Assembly: GCF_016863275.1 (NCBI RefSeq)
Contig: NZ_BOOO01000002.1
Coordinates: 1-64,000 of the forward strand
DNA from: Planotetraspora mira
GTDB lineage: Bacteria > Actinomycetota > Actinomycetes > Streptosporangiales > Streptosporangiaceae
Reading direction: 5' to 3'
Length of the DNA: 64,000 nt
Of this stretch, positions 52,033-62,766 are shown one piece after another. The notes below the pieces were generated by a model. The model saw only the letters and a program-made list of their open reading frames with translations, made no database searches and was not told where the DNA came from. The position numbers were made by a program, and so were the translations under genes. The stretch's first letter is position 1, and every line of letters begins with the position of its first letter.

Positions 52033-52426
52033 CCCCCGTTCCCGACCCTCTCCGATGATCGTCCGGCTTCGATTCACACTCCGCGGAGCCCTGCGAACTG
52101 TCCCGGCAGCGAACCCGGCGCCTGTCCTGACAGTCACACCTCAGTGGCGCCGGACGCGGTCCGCCGGCCGCGGAGCGCTCCCGTGCAGCCCGGAATGTAC
52201 GGGAGCGCCCCCCGGCCGACGGCCCGATGGCACGAATGCTCGGCACGGCAGCACCAGATGTGCTGAGATCGAACCGTAATAGGCGAACGGCATGGCCGTT
52301 TCGCAGCGATCGATGGAGAAATGTCGTGATCTCGGGGCTCGTGACCGCGCGCTGTATCCTGGCTCGCGACCCCCGTCAAGAGTGTGATCCGCATTACGGT
52401 GGCTTCCTGAGACTTCCGAGAGATCT
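52033..52426. other. Intergenic region with a hairpin
   Basis: 394 bp without a convincing gene. A hairpin GCGCTCCCGT (52175-52184) with ACGGGAGCGC (52199-52208) probably ends the upstream transcript. The remaining 200 bp are lower in GC and should contain the promoter of the next gene; no match to -10/-35 is strong enough to name. Confidence 0.6.
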
Positions 52427-54808
52427 GTGATGGACGATCACCTAGTCGGCTGGCTGACCGCTCTCGATGAAGACCGGCTCGCCCGCGTCCTGGCCAACCG
52501 CCCGGACGCCATCGCCGCGCCGTGGCCCCGCAGGATCGACGCGCTCGCGCACCGGCTGACGAACGGCTTCGCCCTCATGGAGGTCATGCGCGGCCTTCCC
52601 CTGCCGCCCCTGGAGATCCTGCAGGGGTGCCTGGTCATCGGCGGGCGTCCCACGGAGGACGAACTGGCCCGTTTCCTCGGGGTGAGCACCTCCGAGGTCA
52701 TCCCGTGGCTGGACCGCCTCTACGACCACGTCCTCGCCTGGCCGGCCCCCGACGGCAGGATCGACCTCGCGGAGGCCGTCGCACAGTGGTGGACGGCGCC
52801 GTGCGGGCTGGGCGAACCGCTGGCCGCCTACCTGGACTCCTGGATGCTCAACACCGAGGCGCTGCGCCGGCTGTGCCGCATCCTCGACCTGCCGTACCAG
52901 GGCGGCAAGCGGCAGGTGGCCGTGCGGATCATCGGGCTGCTGAGCGACTCGGAACGGCTCGCCGAGCTGGTCCGGCAGGCGCCGGACGGCACGATGGAGA
53001 TGCTCGACGACTTCGCGTGGGACGGGCCGGTCCGGAGCGTCGACGGCAACCGCTTCGTCACTCCGGGGACGCCAGAGAAGTGGGCGGCCGAACACGGCCT
53101 GCTGTTCCGTACCCAGTGGGACGTGGCGGAGATGCCGCGCGAGGTGGCGCTCGCCCTGCGCGGGCCCGACTACCGCGGTCCCTTCACGCCCGACCCGCCC
53201 GATCTGGGCACCACGCGGATCGACCCCGAGGCCGTCGAGCACGCGATGTGCCTCGCCGCTCCGCACATCGTCGATCGCGTCACCGCGTTGCTGGAGAACA
53301 CCGACAAGACCCCGCTGCCGCTGCTGAAGAACGGCGGCGTCGGCGTGCGCGAGGTGAAGCGGGTGGCCCGCGAGACGGGCTGCACCGAGGAGGAGACCCG
53401 GCTGCTGCTGGAGATCTCCGCCGTGGCCCGGCTGATCGCCCTCGACGAAGGCGCCGGCGGTTTGGTGCCCACCGACAGGTTCGACGCATGGCGGCTGGAG
53501 GACGCCCCGGTCCGGTTACGGGTGCTGCTCGCGGCGTGGTGGCGCATGGAGCGCTCGTCACTGCGGCGGACGGAGAACCGCTACCCGACCGTCCTCGGCG
53601 ACGACCCCGCAGGAGAGACGATCGCGCGAATCCGGTGGGCCGTGCTCGGCGCGCTCGCGATGGTCCCCGAGGGCAGGGGGTTCGCCACGCTCCCCGAGCT
53701 CGTGCAGTCGGTCCACTGGCGGGCGCCGCTGCTCGACAGGCAACTCCTCGCCGACTGCGCACCGGCGATCATCGAGGAGTCCCGGCTGCTCGGCCTGTGC
53801 GCGCACGACACGCTCACCGACCTCGGCCGGGCACTGGCCGCCCTCGGCACGATCGCCGGGAACGAGGGCGACGAGACCGCGCCCCAGATCGAGCACGATC
53901 CGGTCCTCGCGAAGTGCTCGGTGACGGCCCTCGCCGGAGCGCAGCGCACCGCGCTCTTCGGCGCCGATCTGACGGCCGTGGTCACCGGGCCGCCGTCGGT
54001 GGAGCTGGCGTCGCTGCTCGACCGGGCCGCCGACCGCGAGTCCCGGGGCGCGGCGTCGGTGTGGCGGTTCAGCCCCGCGAGCGTACGGCGGGCGCTGGAC
54101 TCCGGGGGCACCGCCGACTCCCTGCTGTCCGACCTGTCCATGGCAGGAACGCTTCCCCAGCCGCTCACGTATCTGGTCCACGACGTGGCCAGGCGGCACG
54201 GCGAGGTCACGGTGTCGTCGGTCGGCTGCATCATCCAGGGATCCGATCCGGCGCTGCTGGCGGAGCTCGTCGCGCACCGGAGGCTGGCCAAGCTCGGGCT
54301 GAGGTTGCTCGCGCCGACCGTGCTCGCCGGATCCGCGCCCGCGGCGACGGCGCTGGCGACGCTGCGCGAGGCGGGCTACGCCCCGGTGCCCGTCGACGAC
54401 GGCGCGGAGATCACGATCCGGCGTGCGCCCAACGCGGGCCGGTTGACGCTGCTCCCCGGCGGCCGGGTGGCCGAGCTCGATCCTCCCCCCTCGCTGCTCG
54501 AGCCGCCGCCCGATCCGCGCGAGCATGCCAGGCGCCTGCTCGTGAACGGCGGTTCCGCCGGACCCGGCGGCCAGACCTGGGCCGTCATCGGCCGGATGGC
54601 GACGCGGCTGCCGACCGCGCAGCAGTCGCTGCTCGGTTTCGTGGTGGACCGCGACGTCCGCGCGCTGATCACGTTGTCCGACGGCGTCACCGCGACGATC
54701 AGCCATGGCGAGCTGCGCAGCGGCGTGCTGGACGCGTGGTGTGAGGAGGCGGGCGACTACCTCGAGTTCCCCCTCAACGAGATCGCCTCCGTCACCAGCA
54801 CATACTGA
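52427..54808 (+). CDS. Helicase-associated domain protein (XPB-like, lacking ATPase)
   Basis: A 793-residue protein of the actinobacterial helicase-associated type (Helicase_C_3/XPB DRD-like). It has the long N-terminal region typical of the group, with winged-helix signatures such as PPLEILQGCLVIGGRPTEDE. The C-terminal YLVHDVARRHGEVTVSSVGC and ALLAELVAHRRLAKLGLRLL stretches are also typical. Walker A and B motifs are not seen, so it is no active helicase by itself. The start is GTG at 52427 or ATG at 52430. It may assist the XPB helicase encoded elsewhere (inference). Confidence 0.85.
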   Translation: MMDDHLVGWLTALDEDRLARVLANRPDAIAAPWPRRIDALAHRLTNGFALMEVMRGLPLPPLEILQGCLVIGGRPTEDELARFLGVSTSEVIPWLDRLYDHVLAWPAPDGRIDLAEAVAQWWTAPCGLGEPLAAYLDSWMLNTEALRRLCRILDLPYQGGKRQVAVRIIGLLSDSERLAELVRQAPDGTMEMLDDFAWDGPVRSVDGNRFVTPGTPEKWAAEHGLLFRTQWDVAEMPREVALALRGPDYRGPFTPDPPDLGTTRIDPEAVEHAMCLAAPHIVDRVTALLENTDKTPLPLLKNGGVGVREVKRVARETGCTEEETRLLLEISAVARLIALDEGAGGLVPTDRFDAWRLEDAPVRLRVLLAAWWRMERSSLRRTENRYPTVLGDDPAGETIARIRWAVLGALAMVPEGRGFATLPELVQSVHWRAPLLDRQLLADCAPAIIEESRLLGLCAHDTLTDLGRALAALGTIAGNEGDETAPQIEHDPVLAKCSVTALAGAQRTALFGADLTAVVTGPPSVELASLLDRAADRESRGAASVWRFSPASVRRALDSGGTADSLLSDLSMAGTLPQPLTYLVHDVARRHGEVTVSSVGCIIQGSDPALLAELVAHRRLAKLGLRLLAPTVLAGSAPAATALATLREAGYAPVPVDDGAEITIRRAPNAGRLTLLPGGRVAELDPPPSLLEPPPDPREHARRLLVNGGSAGPGGQTWAVIGRMATRLPTAQQSLLGFVVDRDVRALITLSDGVTATISHGELRSGVLDAWCEEAGDYLEFPLNEIASVTSTY

Positions 54809-54870
54809 CCGTCACGCGCGCGACGCCTCACAGCGTGCCGCGTCGCTCACCGGCACTCCCGTGGACGGCC

Positions 54871-56148
54871 TCACAACGTGCCGCAGCGGCGCAGCACCAG
54901 CAGGGCGAGCGCCCGCGTGACCTCGTGCATCTCGCGCAGGTCGACCTGCTCGCGCGGCGCGTGGGCGAAACGCACGTCGCCCGGGCCGTAGTGAAGCGTG
55001 GGGACGCCGCCCGCCACGTACAGCCGCAGGTCGCTCCCGTACGGCGCGGCCGTGGTCCCCGGCCTGTCCCCCGTCACGTCGGCGACCGCCCGGCCGAGTT
55101 CACCGAGCAGGGGGTGCCCCTCGGGAAGCCGGCCGCTCGCGAACTGCCCGCCCGGCCAGGTGACCGCGACGGGGTTGGCCCGCAACCACGGGTCGTCGAG
55201 GTCGGCCAGCGCGCCCTCCAGCGCGGCTCGGGCGTCGGCGGGGTCCTCGTCGAGCCGGACGCCGAGACGGCCTTCCGCCACCAGCAGGTCGGGCACGCTG
55301 CTCGCCCAGTCACCCGCCCGCATGGTGCCGATCTCGATCGGATAGGGCAGGGGGTTCCCGGCGAACAGCGGATCGACGTCGCGGTTGCGGTCCGCCTCCA
55401 GACGGCGGACCGCCTGGAAGACCGGCCAGAACGCCTCGATCGCGTTGACGCCCTCGTATCGGGTCGCGCCGTGGGCGGCCCGGCCGGCCACTTCGAGGCG
55501 GAAGGTGAGCGCCCCGGCGTTGGCCGTGATGATCTTTCCGCTCGTGGGCTCGGTGATCACGGCCGCCTCGCCGCCGTGCCCGCGGGCGAGTGTGGCGAAC
55601 GCGCCGAGCCCGCCGTCCTCCTCGCTCACCACGCAGTGCAGGGCGAGCGGCCGCGCGAGCCGTACACCGGCCCGGCGGATCGCCCGGACGACGGCGAGGT
55701 TGGCCGCGAGGCCCGCCTTCATGTCGCAGGCGCCCCGGCCGTGCAGGGTGGTGCCCGTGAGGCGGGCGCCGAACGGGTCCTGCCCCTCCCATTTGGCCGG
55801 GTCACCGATCGGCACGACGTCGGCGTGTCCCTGGAGGATCAGGCCGGGCTCGCCCTCGCCCTCGGTGACGCCGACGACGCCGTACCCCTCGGTCCGCTCC
55901 GCCTCGGTGCCGGGGAATCCCTCCCTGGACTTGAGGTCGCCGAGATCGAGCTTCCACATGTCGACGTCGAGGTCGCATTCGGTGAGCATGCGGGCGAACC
56001 GGTCCTGGAGGTCGGACTCGGCGTCGGTGCCGGTCACGCTCGGCACCCGCACCAGATCGGCGAGCAGGCGGACGGTGCCCGCCTCGTCGACGGCGTCCAG
56101 GACCGCCGCCTCGACGCTCGTCGGGCTTCCGGGTGCGTTGTCGTTCAT
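54871..56148 (-). CDS. M20 family peptidase (ArgE/DapE type)
   Basis: A 425-residue metallohydrolase. The metal ligands are complete: His in LQGHADVVP, Asp in GRGACDMKAGL, Glu-Glu in VVSEEDGG (the first Glu is the catalytic base), Glu in ITEPTSGKI and His in FAHAPREQ. A dimerisation domain lies between them. Acetylornithine deacetylase or succinyl-diaminopimelate desuccinylase family; the substrate is not identified. The start is ATG at 56148. Convergent with the helicase-associated gene. Confidence 0.93.
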   Translation of the reverse strand: MNDNAPGSPTSVEAAVLDAVDEAGTVRLLADLVRVPSVTGTDAESDLQDRFARMLTECDLDVDMWKLDLGDLKSREGFPGTEAERTEGYGVVGVTEGEGEPGLILQGHADVVPIGDPAKWEGQDPFGARLTGTTLHGRGACDMKAGLAANLAVVRAIRRAGVRLARPLALHCVVSEEDGGLGAFATLARGHGGEAAVITEPTSGKIITANAGALTFRLEVAGRAAHGATRYEGVNAIEAFWPVFQAVRRLEADRNRDVDPLFAGNPLPYPIEIGTMRAGDWASSVPDLLVAEGRLGVRLDEDPADARAALEGALADLDDPWLRANPVAVTWPGGQFASGRLPEGHPLLGELGRAVADVTGDRPGTTAAPYGSDLRLYVAGGVPTLHYGPGDVRFAHAPREQVDLREMHEVTRALALLVLRRCGTL

Positions 56149-56191
56149 GTCGTGACTGTACGGCTTTCGCCTCAGCGTCGCGGAGCCGCGG

Positions 56192-56737
56192 TCAGACGAC
56201 GGACAGGCGGGTGAACCGGACCTCGAATCCGCCGCCTCTCGGCGCGGCGCACATCGCTCCCGCGAGCGCCCGGACCTCTGGGGGGAAGTAGGCCAGGCGG
56301 AGCATGTGCACCGGCTCGGCCCCGTCGAGGCCGTACCGGACGATGACGGTGTCGCCCTCGCGCGCGATGTCGATGGTCACCGACTCCGGCGTGCCCGGCG
56401 CGGGGACGACCGACCAGTCGGAGTAGCCCCGGGTGACGACCACGCTGAGCTGGTAGGCCCCGTCGACGAACTCGACGCCGGCCTTGACCCAGTTCTCCTC
56501 GTCGATCCGCAGGATGGCGCCGGCCTGGTCGTACTGGTCGGCGTAGTCGGCGGAGAACGTCGCCCTGATGCGCGTGTCCCCCTCGACCTCGCGGACGAAC
56601 ATGGGGGCGTTGTCGAAGGAGTAGCCGTAGTGGGCCTTCTGCCACAGGTCGGTGTCGGGATCCGCGACCACGCGCAACCCGTCCTCCGCGGCCCACTCAC
56701 GAGGTTCGTTGATCCACTTGTAGGCGTCGAATGACAT
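56192..56737 (-). CDS. DUF1349 family protein
   Basis: A 181-residue beta-rich protein of the concanavalin-like DUF1349 family: FDAYKWINEPREWAAEDGLR, RATFSADYADQYDQAGAILR, VKAGVEFVDGAYQLSVVVTR and LRLAYFPPEVRALAGAMCAA are all characteristic. No signal peptide. The role is unknown; carbohydrate-related folds are common. The start is ATG at 56737, and the gene lies directly upstream of the M20 peptidase gene on the same strand. Confidence 0.88.
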   Translation of the reverse strand: MSFDAYKWINEPREWAAEDGLRVVADPDTDLWQKAHYGYSFDNAPMFVREVEGDTRIRATFSADYADQYDQAGAILRIDEENWVKAGVEFVDGAYQLSVVVTRGYSDWSVVPAPGTPESVTIDIAREGDTVIVRYGLDGAEPVHMLRLAYFPPEVRALAGAMCAAPRGGGFEVRFTRLSVV

Positions 56738-56820
56738 TCTGCGATCTTGTCACGGGGCGGCCCGGCAATGCCAGACCGGGGCAAAGGGCCAAATAAGATC
56801 TACCATCCCATTTGAGCATT

Positions 56821-56851
56821 TTGCCCTCTTTACTGTCTCTTTGATTATAGT
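56821..56851 (+). promoter_or_regulatory. Putative promoter with a long leader upstream of the DPBB gene
   Basis: TTGCCC (56821-56826), 19 bp, TATAGT (56846-56851) in an AT-rich stretch. The start codon at 57082 is about 220 bp downstream, so the transcript would have a long leader including the hairpin CCCCGC-ccgc-GCGGGG near 56948. No known riboswitch was recognised in it. Confidence 0.4.
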
Positions 56852-57081
56852 TGAGGCAGAAGTCATGCTTCGGTAACGCAAATCCCCCATATCGCAAAGC
56901 TGTCGTGTTCCTGGCCCCACGGGAACGTGTCCGCCCCCGCAAGAACCCCGCCCGCGCGGGGCCGTTCGCCGACCCAGGCGTACGCAGCGCTCGCCGAACA
57001 CTCGCCGATCCTCCCGGAGGCCTTCCTCGACGGTCGCCCGCTCCCCCGCGGGCTCCTGCGATCGAAGCGAAAGGCCCCCCG

Positions 57082-57579
57082 ATGCAGAAGCGAACCTCTC
57101 AGGCGATCGCCACGATCACGTGCTGCGCGGCCCTCACCGCCGGCACGGCCTCGGCCGCACACGCCGCGACTCCCCAGGCGCCGACGGCGTCCTCGCCCCG
57201 CGCCGCCACCGCGACACCCGCCGCGCTGCCGTCCGGTACGGCGACCGCCACCTCGTTCTGGGACGGCGTGACCGCGTCCGGCAAGCCGATGCGGTACCAG
57301 ACGATCGCGAGCCCGTACTGGCCGCTCGGCACCACCGTCAAGATCACCTACGGAGGCAGGAGCGCGGTCGGGGTCGTCGAGGACTTCGGCCCGGCGGAAT
57401 GGGCCGTCGCGCAGCACGACATCCCGGCCATCGTCGACCTGTCCGAGGAGATGATGGCGGGCCTCACCGGCGTGCGCTCCAACAGCGTGCACATCCGGTT
57501 CCAGGTGCTCAGTTGGGGAACCGGCCGCGTCTTCCGCAGCGCCGGCACCGGCTACGACCTGGCCATGGGGCGCGGCTGA
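57082..57579 (+). CDS. Secreted double-psi beta-barrel (RlpA-like) protein
   Basis: 165 residues from ATG at 57082. A signal peptide (TITCCAALTAGTASAAHAA) is followed by an Ala/Thr/Pro linker. The RlpA-type double-psi barrel has TATSFWDGVTASGKPMRYQT, LGTTVKITYGGRSAVGVVED, and the Asp of VEDFGPAEW near a lytic-transglycosylase-like site. The hydrophobic WAVAQHDIPAIVDLSEE also fits. It probably acts on the cell wall, as resuscitation-factor-like proteins do (inference). It has a long leader. Confidence 0.87.
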   Translation: MQKRTSQAIATITCCAALTAGTASAAHAATPQAPTASSPRAATATPAALPSGTATATSFWDGVTASGKPMRYQTIASPYWPLGTTVKITYGGRSAVGVVEDFGPAEWAVAQHDIPAIVDLSEEMMAGLTGVRSNSVHIRFQVLSWGTGRVFRSAGTGYDLAMGRG

Positions 57580-57642
57580 CACCCTGCCGCGGCGACTCCC
57601 CGGCGGCCGCGCCGCCATGACGGACGGCCTGCCCGTCGCGCG

Positions 57643-57648
57643 TACACT
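57643..57648 (+). promoter_or_regulatory. Putative -10 of a leaderless promoter (GroES-like gene)
   Basis: TACACT ends six bases before the GTG at 57655, the spacing of leaderless actinobacterial promoters. No Shine-Dalgarno is present. Confidence 0.5.
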
Positions 57649-57654
57649 TCCACC

Positions 57655-57975
57655 GTGGCCGACCCGAAGTTCGAAATCCAGATGCTGCACGACCGCGTGA
57701 TGGTCATGGTGGAGCCGGAGACCGAGGAGCGGCGCAGCAGCGCGGGCATCGTCATCCCCGCCACCGTCAAACTGGCCAACCGGCTCGTCTGGGGTGAGGT
57801 CTGCGGCGCCGGTTCGAGCGTCCGGGCCGTCAAGGCCGGCGACAAGGTCCTGTTCAACCCCGAGGAGCAGTTCGAGGTTGAGGTGCAAGGCCGGCTCTAC
57901 CTCGTGATGCGCGAGCGCGACCTGCACGCCGTCGCCACTCAGCAGACCGACCACGGCACCGGTCTCTACCTGTAG
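57655..57975 (+). CDS. GroES-like co-chaperonin protein
   Basis: A 106-residue cpn10-type protein from GTG at 57655. It has IQMLHDRVMVMVEPETEERR, IVIPATVKLANRLVWGEV (the mobile-loop region, altered against canonical GroES) and VKAGDKVLFNPEEQFEVEVQ with VMRERDLHAV at the end. There is no groEL beside it, so it is an orphan GroES-like protein whose partner lies elsewhere. It is preceded by a leaderless promoter and followed by a triplicate repeat. Confidence 0.85.
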   Translation: MADPKFEIQMLHDRVMVMVEPETEERRSSAGIVIPATVKLANRLVWGEVCGAGSSVRAVKAGDKVLFNPEEQFEVEVQGRLYLVMRERDLHAVATQQTDHGTGLYL

Positions 57976-57982
57976 ACGCGTC

Positions 57983-58098
57983 CGCCGGGCCGTACACACC
58001 TGGGGACCCGCACAGCTCAGCCCCGCGTTCGCCGGGCCGTACACACCTGGGGTCCACACAACCCGGCCCCGCGTTCGCCGGGCCGTACACACCTGGGG
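57983..58098. repeat. Three tandem copies of a 46-47 bp unit
   Basis: A block starting CGCCGGGCCGTACACACC occurs at 57983, 58030 and 58076 (spacings 47 and 46 bp), each followed by GGGG and a short variable part. It directly follows the GroES-like stop codon. The unit is unrelated to arrays A-C. Confidence 0.75.
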
Positions 58099-58757
58099 TT
58101 CACTTCACCCACGGTCGCGGCCGTTCGCGGGTCGGGCGCGCGCCGATGTCACCCGCCTGTGCGCTCCTCCGCCTGCCTGCCCACTGTCTGTCCTGGACTG
58201 TTTTCCAAGTGGAATTCGAATCTGTTTCTAGACTGCCGACGCGTGCCGCACCAGGGCTCCGGTATAGCGCTTTCCCGTATTCATAGGCCTTTTCGCACCC
58301 GGACCCGTGGATCACGCGGGTATTGCCGGCGCATATCGGATGTCGGGCTACTCGCCAGTAACACAGCTCGAATGAGCAGGCCCCTCCCTCTTCAATGACG
58401 AGGACCGGCCCGTGCATCACAACCGCGTGGGATATCCGGAGAGTGCCCTCGCGACCTGCGACGACCACGAACCCCTGCTCAGACGGGGGTTTCAGGCCTT
58501 CGGACCCCGGCTCCCGCGAATACCCGGCACGAAATTACCGAGCTTGTTGTGGACACCTTTTGATGCTCGCTTTGTTGCACCGCCGCTAAACCTGCCATCG
58601 GGTACAGGCCCGGCGGTTTCTCCGGCCGACCGGAAGCGCCTTAAGGAATGAACGGATAAAAACAGCCGTCAAGTGGCGTTCATCCGGCGATTTGCGCCGT
58701 TATTGGGGGTATTGTCCGAATCGTCACAGTTAGAGAAACTGCCACAGGGAGGGATCG
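58099..58757. other. Intergenic region upstream of the peptide gene
   Basis: About 660 bp with no convincing gene; the minus-strand frame at 58100-58468 has no motif or good start context. A terminator-like inverted repeat AACCCC-n10-GGGGTT lies near 58470-58491. The stretch from about 58200 to 58400 and from 58620 to 58740 is lower in GC, suggesting promoters, including that of the peptide gene. Confidence 0.5.
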
Positions 58758-58882
58758 ATGAGCATAAGCAACGTCTTCCCGTCGGGGGCTCGCACCCCCA
58801 GTAGTTGGGGCAGCTGGGGCGGCGGCTGGCGACGGTGCGGGTGCCGGCGACGCTGGCGCTGCAGGCGGCGCCGGTGCTGGTG

Positions 58883-58886
<4 letters not shown>
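58758..58886 (+). CDS. Short Trp/Arg/Cys-rich peptide, putative exported cationic peptide
   Basis: A 42-codon gene not listed among longer frames: ATG at 58758 with GGGAGGG four bases upstream, TGA at 58884-58886. The start is MSISNVFPSGARTPSSWGS, then WGGG, then the basic core WRRCGCRRRWRCRRRRCWW. Eleven Arg, six Trp and four Cys make it strongly cationic; the even number of Cys could form two disulfides. A double-Gly (G22-G23) precedes the core. Its stop overlaps a GTG of the ABC gene in the order GTGA, so the two are likely coupled. Antimicrobial or signalling role is inference. Confidence 0.62.
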
Positions 58887-60841
<1,955 letters not shown>

Positions 60842-60865
60842 GCGAGCCGGCGGCCGCGCACGGGA

Positions 60866-60967
60866 GAGCCGGCTACGGGAGGGCGGGCGACACGGTGATG
60901 TCGCCCGCCCTTCGCCGAGCCGGCTACGGGAGGGCGGGCGACACGGTGATGTCGCCCGCCCTTCGCC
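60866..60967. repeat. Direct duplication of a 51-bp hairpin unit
   Basis: Units at 60866-60916 and 60917-60967 are nearly identical. Each carries GGGCGGGCGACA-cggtga-TGTCGCCCGCCC (stems 60881-60910 and 60932-60961), a 12-bp perfect stem. They follow the ABC exporter by 25 bp and likely act as tandem terminators. Confidence 0.8.
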
Positions 60968-61057
60968 GAGCGGCCACGTGCGATTTCTCCGTGGTACACG
61001 GCGCATTAGGGTGACGATGGCGACAAGGTCGTCTCCCGCTCCGGATGAGGATGTGCC

Positions 61058-62236
61058 ATGACTTTTCAGGATGAGTTGGTCGAGCTCCGCCACGCTTTAC
61101 ACCGTGAGCCCGAAGTGGGCCTGGACCTCCCGCGCACCCAGGAGAAGATCCTTTCCGCGCTCGACGGCCTTCCTCTGGAGATCACCACGGGTGAGCGCCT
61201 GTCGTCGGTGACCGCCGTGTTGCGGGGCTCGCGCCCCGGTCCGACCGTGCTGCTCAGGGCCGACATGGACGCGCTTCCCGTGCACGAGAACGCCGATGTG
61301 CCGTACCGGTCGGTGCACGACGGCCGCATGCACGCGTGCGGCCACGACCTGCACATGACGATGCTGACCGGAGCGGCCCGCCTGCTCTCCGGGAGGCGCG
61401 CGGACCTCGCCGGAGACGTGGTCTTCATGTTCCAGCCGGGCGAGGAGGGCCAGGAAGGCGCCAAGCTCATGATCGAGGAGGGCGTGCTCGACGCGTCCGG
61501 GTCACGACCCGTCGCGGCGTACGGCATGCACGTCTTCTCCATGACGATCCCCCGCGGGCTGATCCTCACCAAGGGCGGGCCGATCATGGCGGCTGCCGAC
61601 ACCCTCTTCGTCACCGTGCGGGGGCGGGGCGGCCACGGTTCGAGCCCGCACGCCGCGCTCGACCCCATCCCCGCGGCCTGCGAGATCGTGACGGCCATGC
61701 AGACCCACGTGACGCGGACGTTCGACGTGTACGACCCCGTGGTGGTCACCGTGGGCAGCTTCCACGCCGGGACGGCCGACAACGTCATCCCCGACGAGGC
61801 GACGTTCTCGACGACCATCCGTACCTTCTCCACTGATTCCCGCGACCGGATCAGAGACGGCCTGGTACGGCTCGCGCGAGGCATCGGCGAGGCACACGGG
61901 CTGACCGTCGAGTGCGAGTTCGGCATCGGATACCCCGTGACGGTGAACGACCACACCGAAGCCGACTTCGCGGCGGAGACCGTGCGGGAGACGCTGGGCC
62001 AGGGCAGTTACTTCCCGCTGCCGCACGCGACGCCCGGCTCGGAGGACTTCTCCTTCGTGCTCCAGGAGGTGCCGGGCGCCTTCCTGCTCGTCGGCGCCTG
62101 CCCGCCCGAACGCGACCCGTCGTCGGCGCCCGCCAACCACTCCCCCGACGCGATGTTCGACGACTCCGTCCTGTCGGACGGCGCCACCCTGTTCACCGAA
62201 CTCGCCGTACGGCGCCTGGCTCTCGCCGGTAGCTGA
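61058..62236 (+). CDS. M20 family amidohydrolase
   Basis: A 392-residue metallohydrolase of the hippurate/IAA-amino acid hydrolase kind. Marks are LRADMDALPVHE, MHACGHDLHM (Cys and His metal ligands), FQPGEEGQEGAKLMIEEG with the Glu pair, GMHVFSMTIPRG, PGSEDFSFVLQEVPGAFLLVG and the final His in PANHSPDAMFDD. ATG at 61058 is preceded by GAGG. The substrate is unknown. It follows the ABC exporter but is separated by tandem hairpins. Confidence 0.93.
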   Translation: MTFQDELVELRHALHREPEVGLDLPRTQEKILSALDGLPLEITTGERLSSVTAVLRGSRPGPTVLLRADMDALPVHENADVPYRSVHDGRMHACGHDLHMTMLTGAARLLSGRRADLAGDVVFMFQPGEEGQEGAKLMIEEGVLDASGSRPVAAYGMHVFSMTIPRGLILTKGGPIMAAADTLFVTVRGRGGHGSSPHAALDPIPAACEIVTAMQTHVTRTFDVYDPVVVTVGSFHAGTADNVIPDEATFSTTIRTFSTDSRDRIRDGLVRLARGIGEAHGLTVECEFGIGYPVTVNDHTEADFAAETVRETLGQGSYFPLPHATPGSEDFSFVLQEVPGAFLLVGACPPERDPSSAPANHSPDAMFDDSVLSDGATLFTELAVRRLALAGS

Positions 62237-62247
62237 AGCCAGCCACC

Positions 62248-62300
62248 GCGAGTCGCCCTCACCCTCGCGCTCGCGCTCGCCCTCACCCTCACCCTCGCCC
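62248..62300. repeat. CTCRCC-type simple repeat
   Basis: Successive CTCGCC, CTCACC and CTCGCG hexamers run between two convergent genes, overlapping the stop of the minus-strand gene at 62289. A low-complexity tract without a coding role. Confidence 0.75.
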
Positions 62301-62717
62301 GAGGAGGTCGCGCGCCTTCTCGATCAGGTCGATCCCCAGGGTGAACTTGACCGTCGCCCACACGATGGCGGCCGCCACGATCAGGGTCAGCACCCCTGCC
62401 ACGATGCGGACGACCCAGTTCTGCCGCTTCAGCCAGTCGGTGGCCGCCATCACCTTCTCCTTGGCGATCTGCAGCAGCCTCGACGCCCAGGCGAACTCCG
62501 TGGCGAGCACGGCGAGGCCCGCGAAGACCACGAGCCAGCCCGGTCCGGGGAACGGCACCATGATGAGCCCGGTGACGATGATGGCCGTGCCGAGCACTCC
62601 CACGACGATCTTGAGCGTCAGCCGGCCGGCCGGAGTGGCACGAATGCGATCGAGAAAGCCCATCTCCTCCGCCAGAACGACCTTCCCCGTGTCGCCGTGC
62701 TCCTCGGTCGTCGCCAT
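62289..62717 (-). CDS. PGPGW-family small membrane protein (TIGR02611 type)
   Basis: 142 residues from ATG at 62717, with GGGGGGTGGG upstream. The PGPGW signature reads VPFPGPGWLVVFAGLAVLATEF, framed by two membrane segments (KIVVGVLGTAIIVTGLIMV and VVRIVAGVLTLIVAAAIVWA). These proteins are common in actinomycetes and have no assigned function. It is divergent from the aminotransferase gene, with array C in between. Confidence 0.85.
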   Translation of the reverse strand: MATTEEHGDTGKVVLAEEMGFLDRIRATPAGRLTLKIVVGVLGTAIIVTGLIMVPFPGPGWLVVFAGLAVLATEFAWASRLLQIAKEKVMAATDWLKRQNWVVRIVAGVLTLIVAAAIVWATVKFTLGIDLIEKARDLLGRG

Positions 62718-62766
62718 ACGGCCCACCCCCCACAAATAAGAATAATGACCACCCCCACCCCCTGCG

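Noticed and set aside
56860-57080. c-di-AMP (ydaO) riboswitch before the RlpA-like gene
   Set aside because: The gene type fits, but the conserved GGGTGAATC-like block and surrounding helices of that riboswitch were not found on either strand.
58100-58468. Minus-strand frame of 122 codons after the triplicate repeat
   Set aside because: No Shine-Dalgarno, no domain pattern, and the region is of varied GC; I treat it as intergenic.
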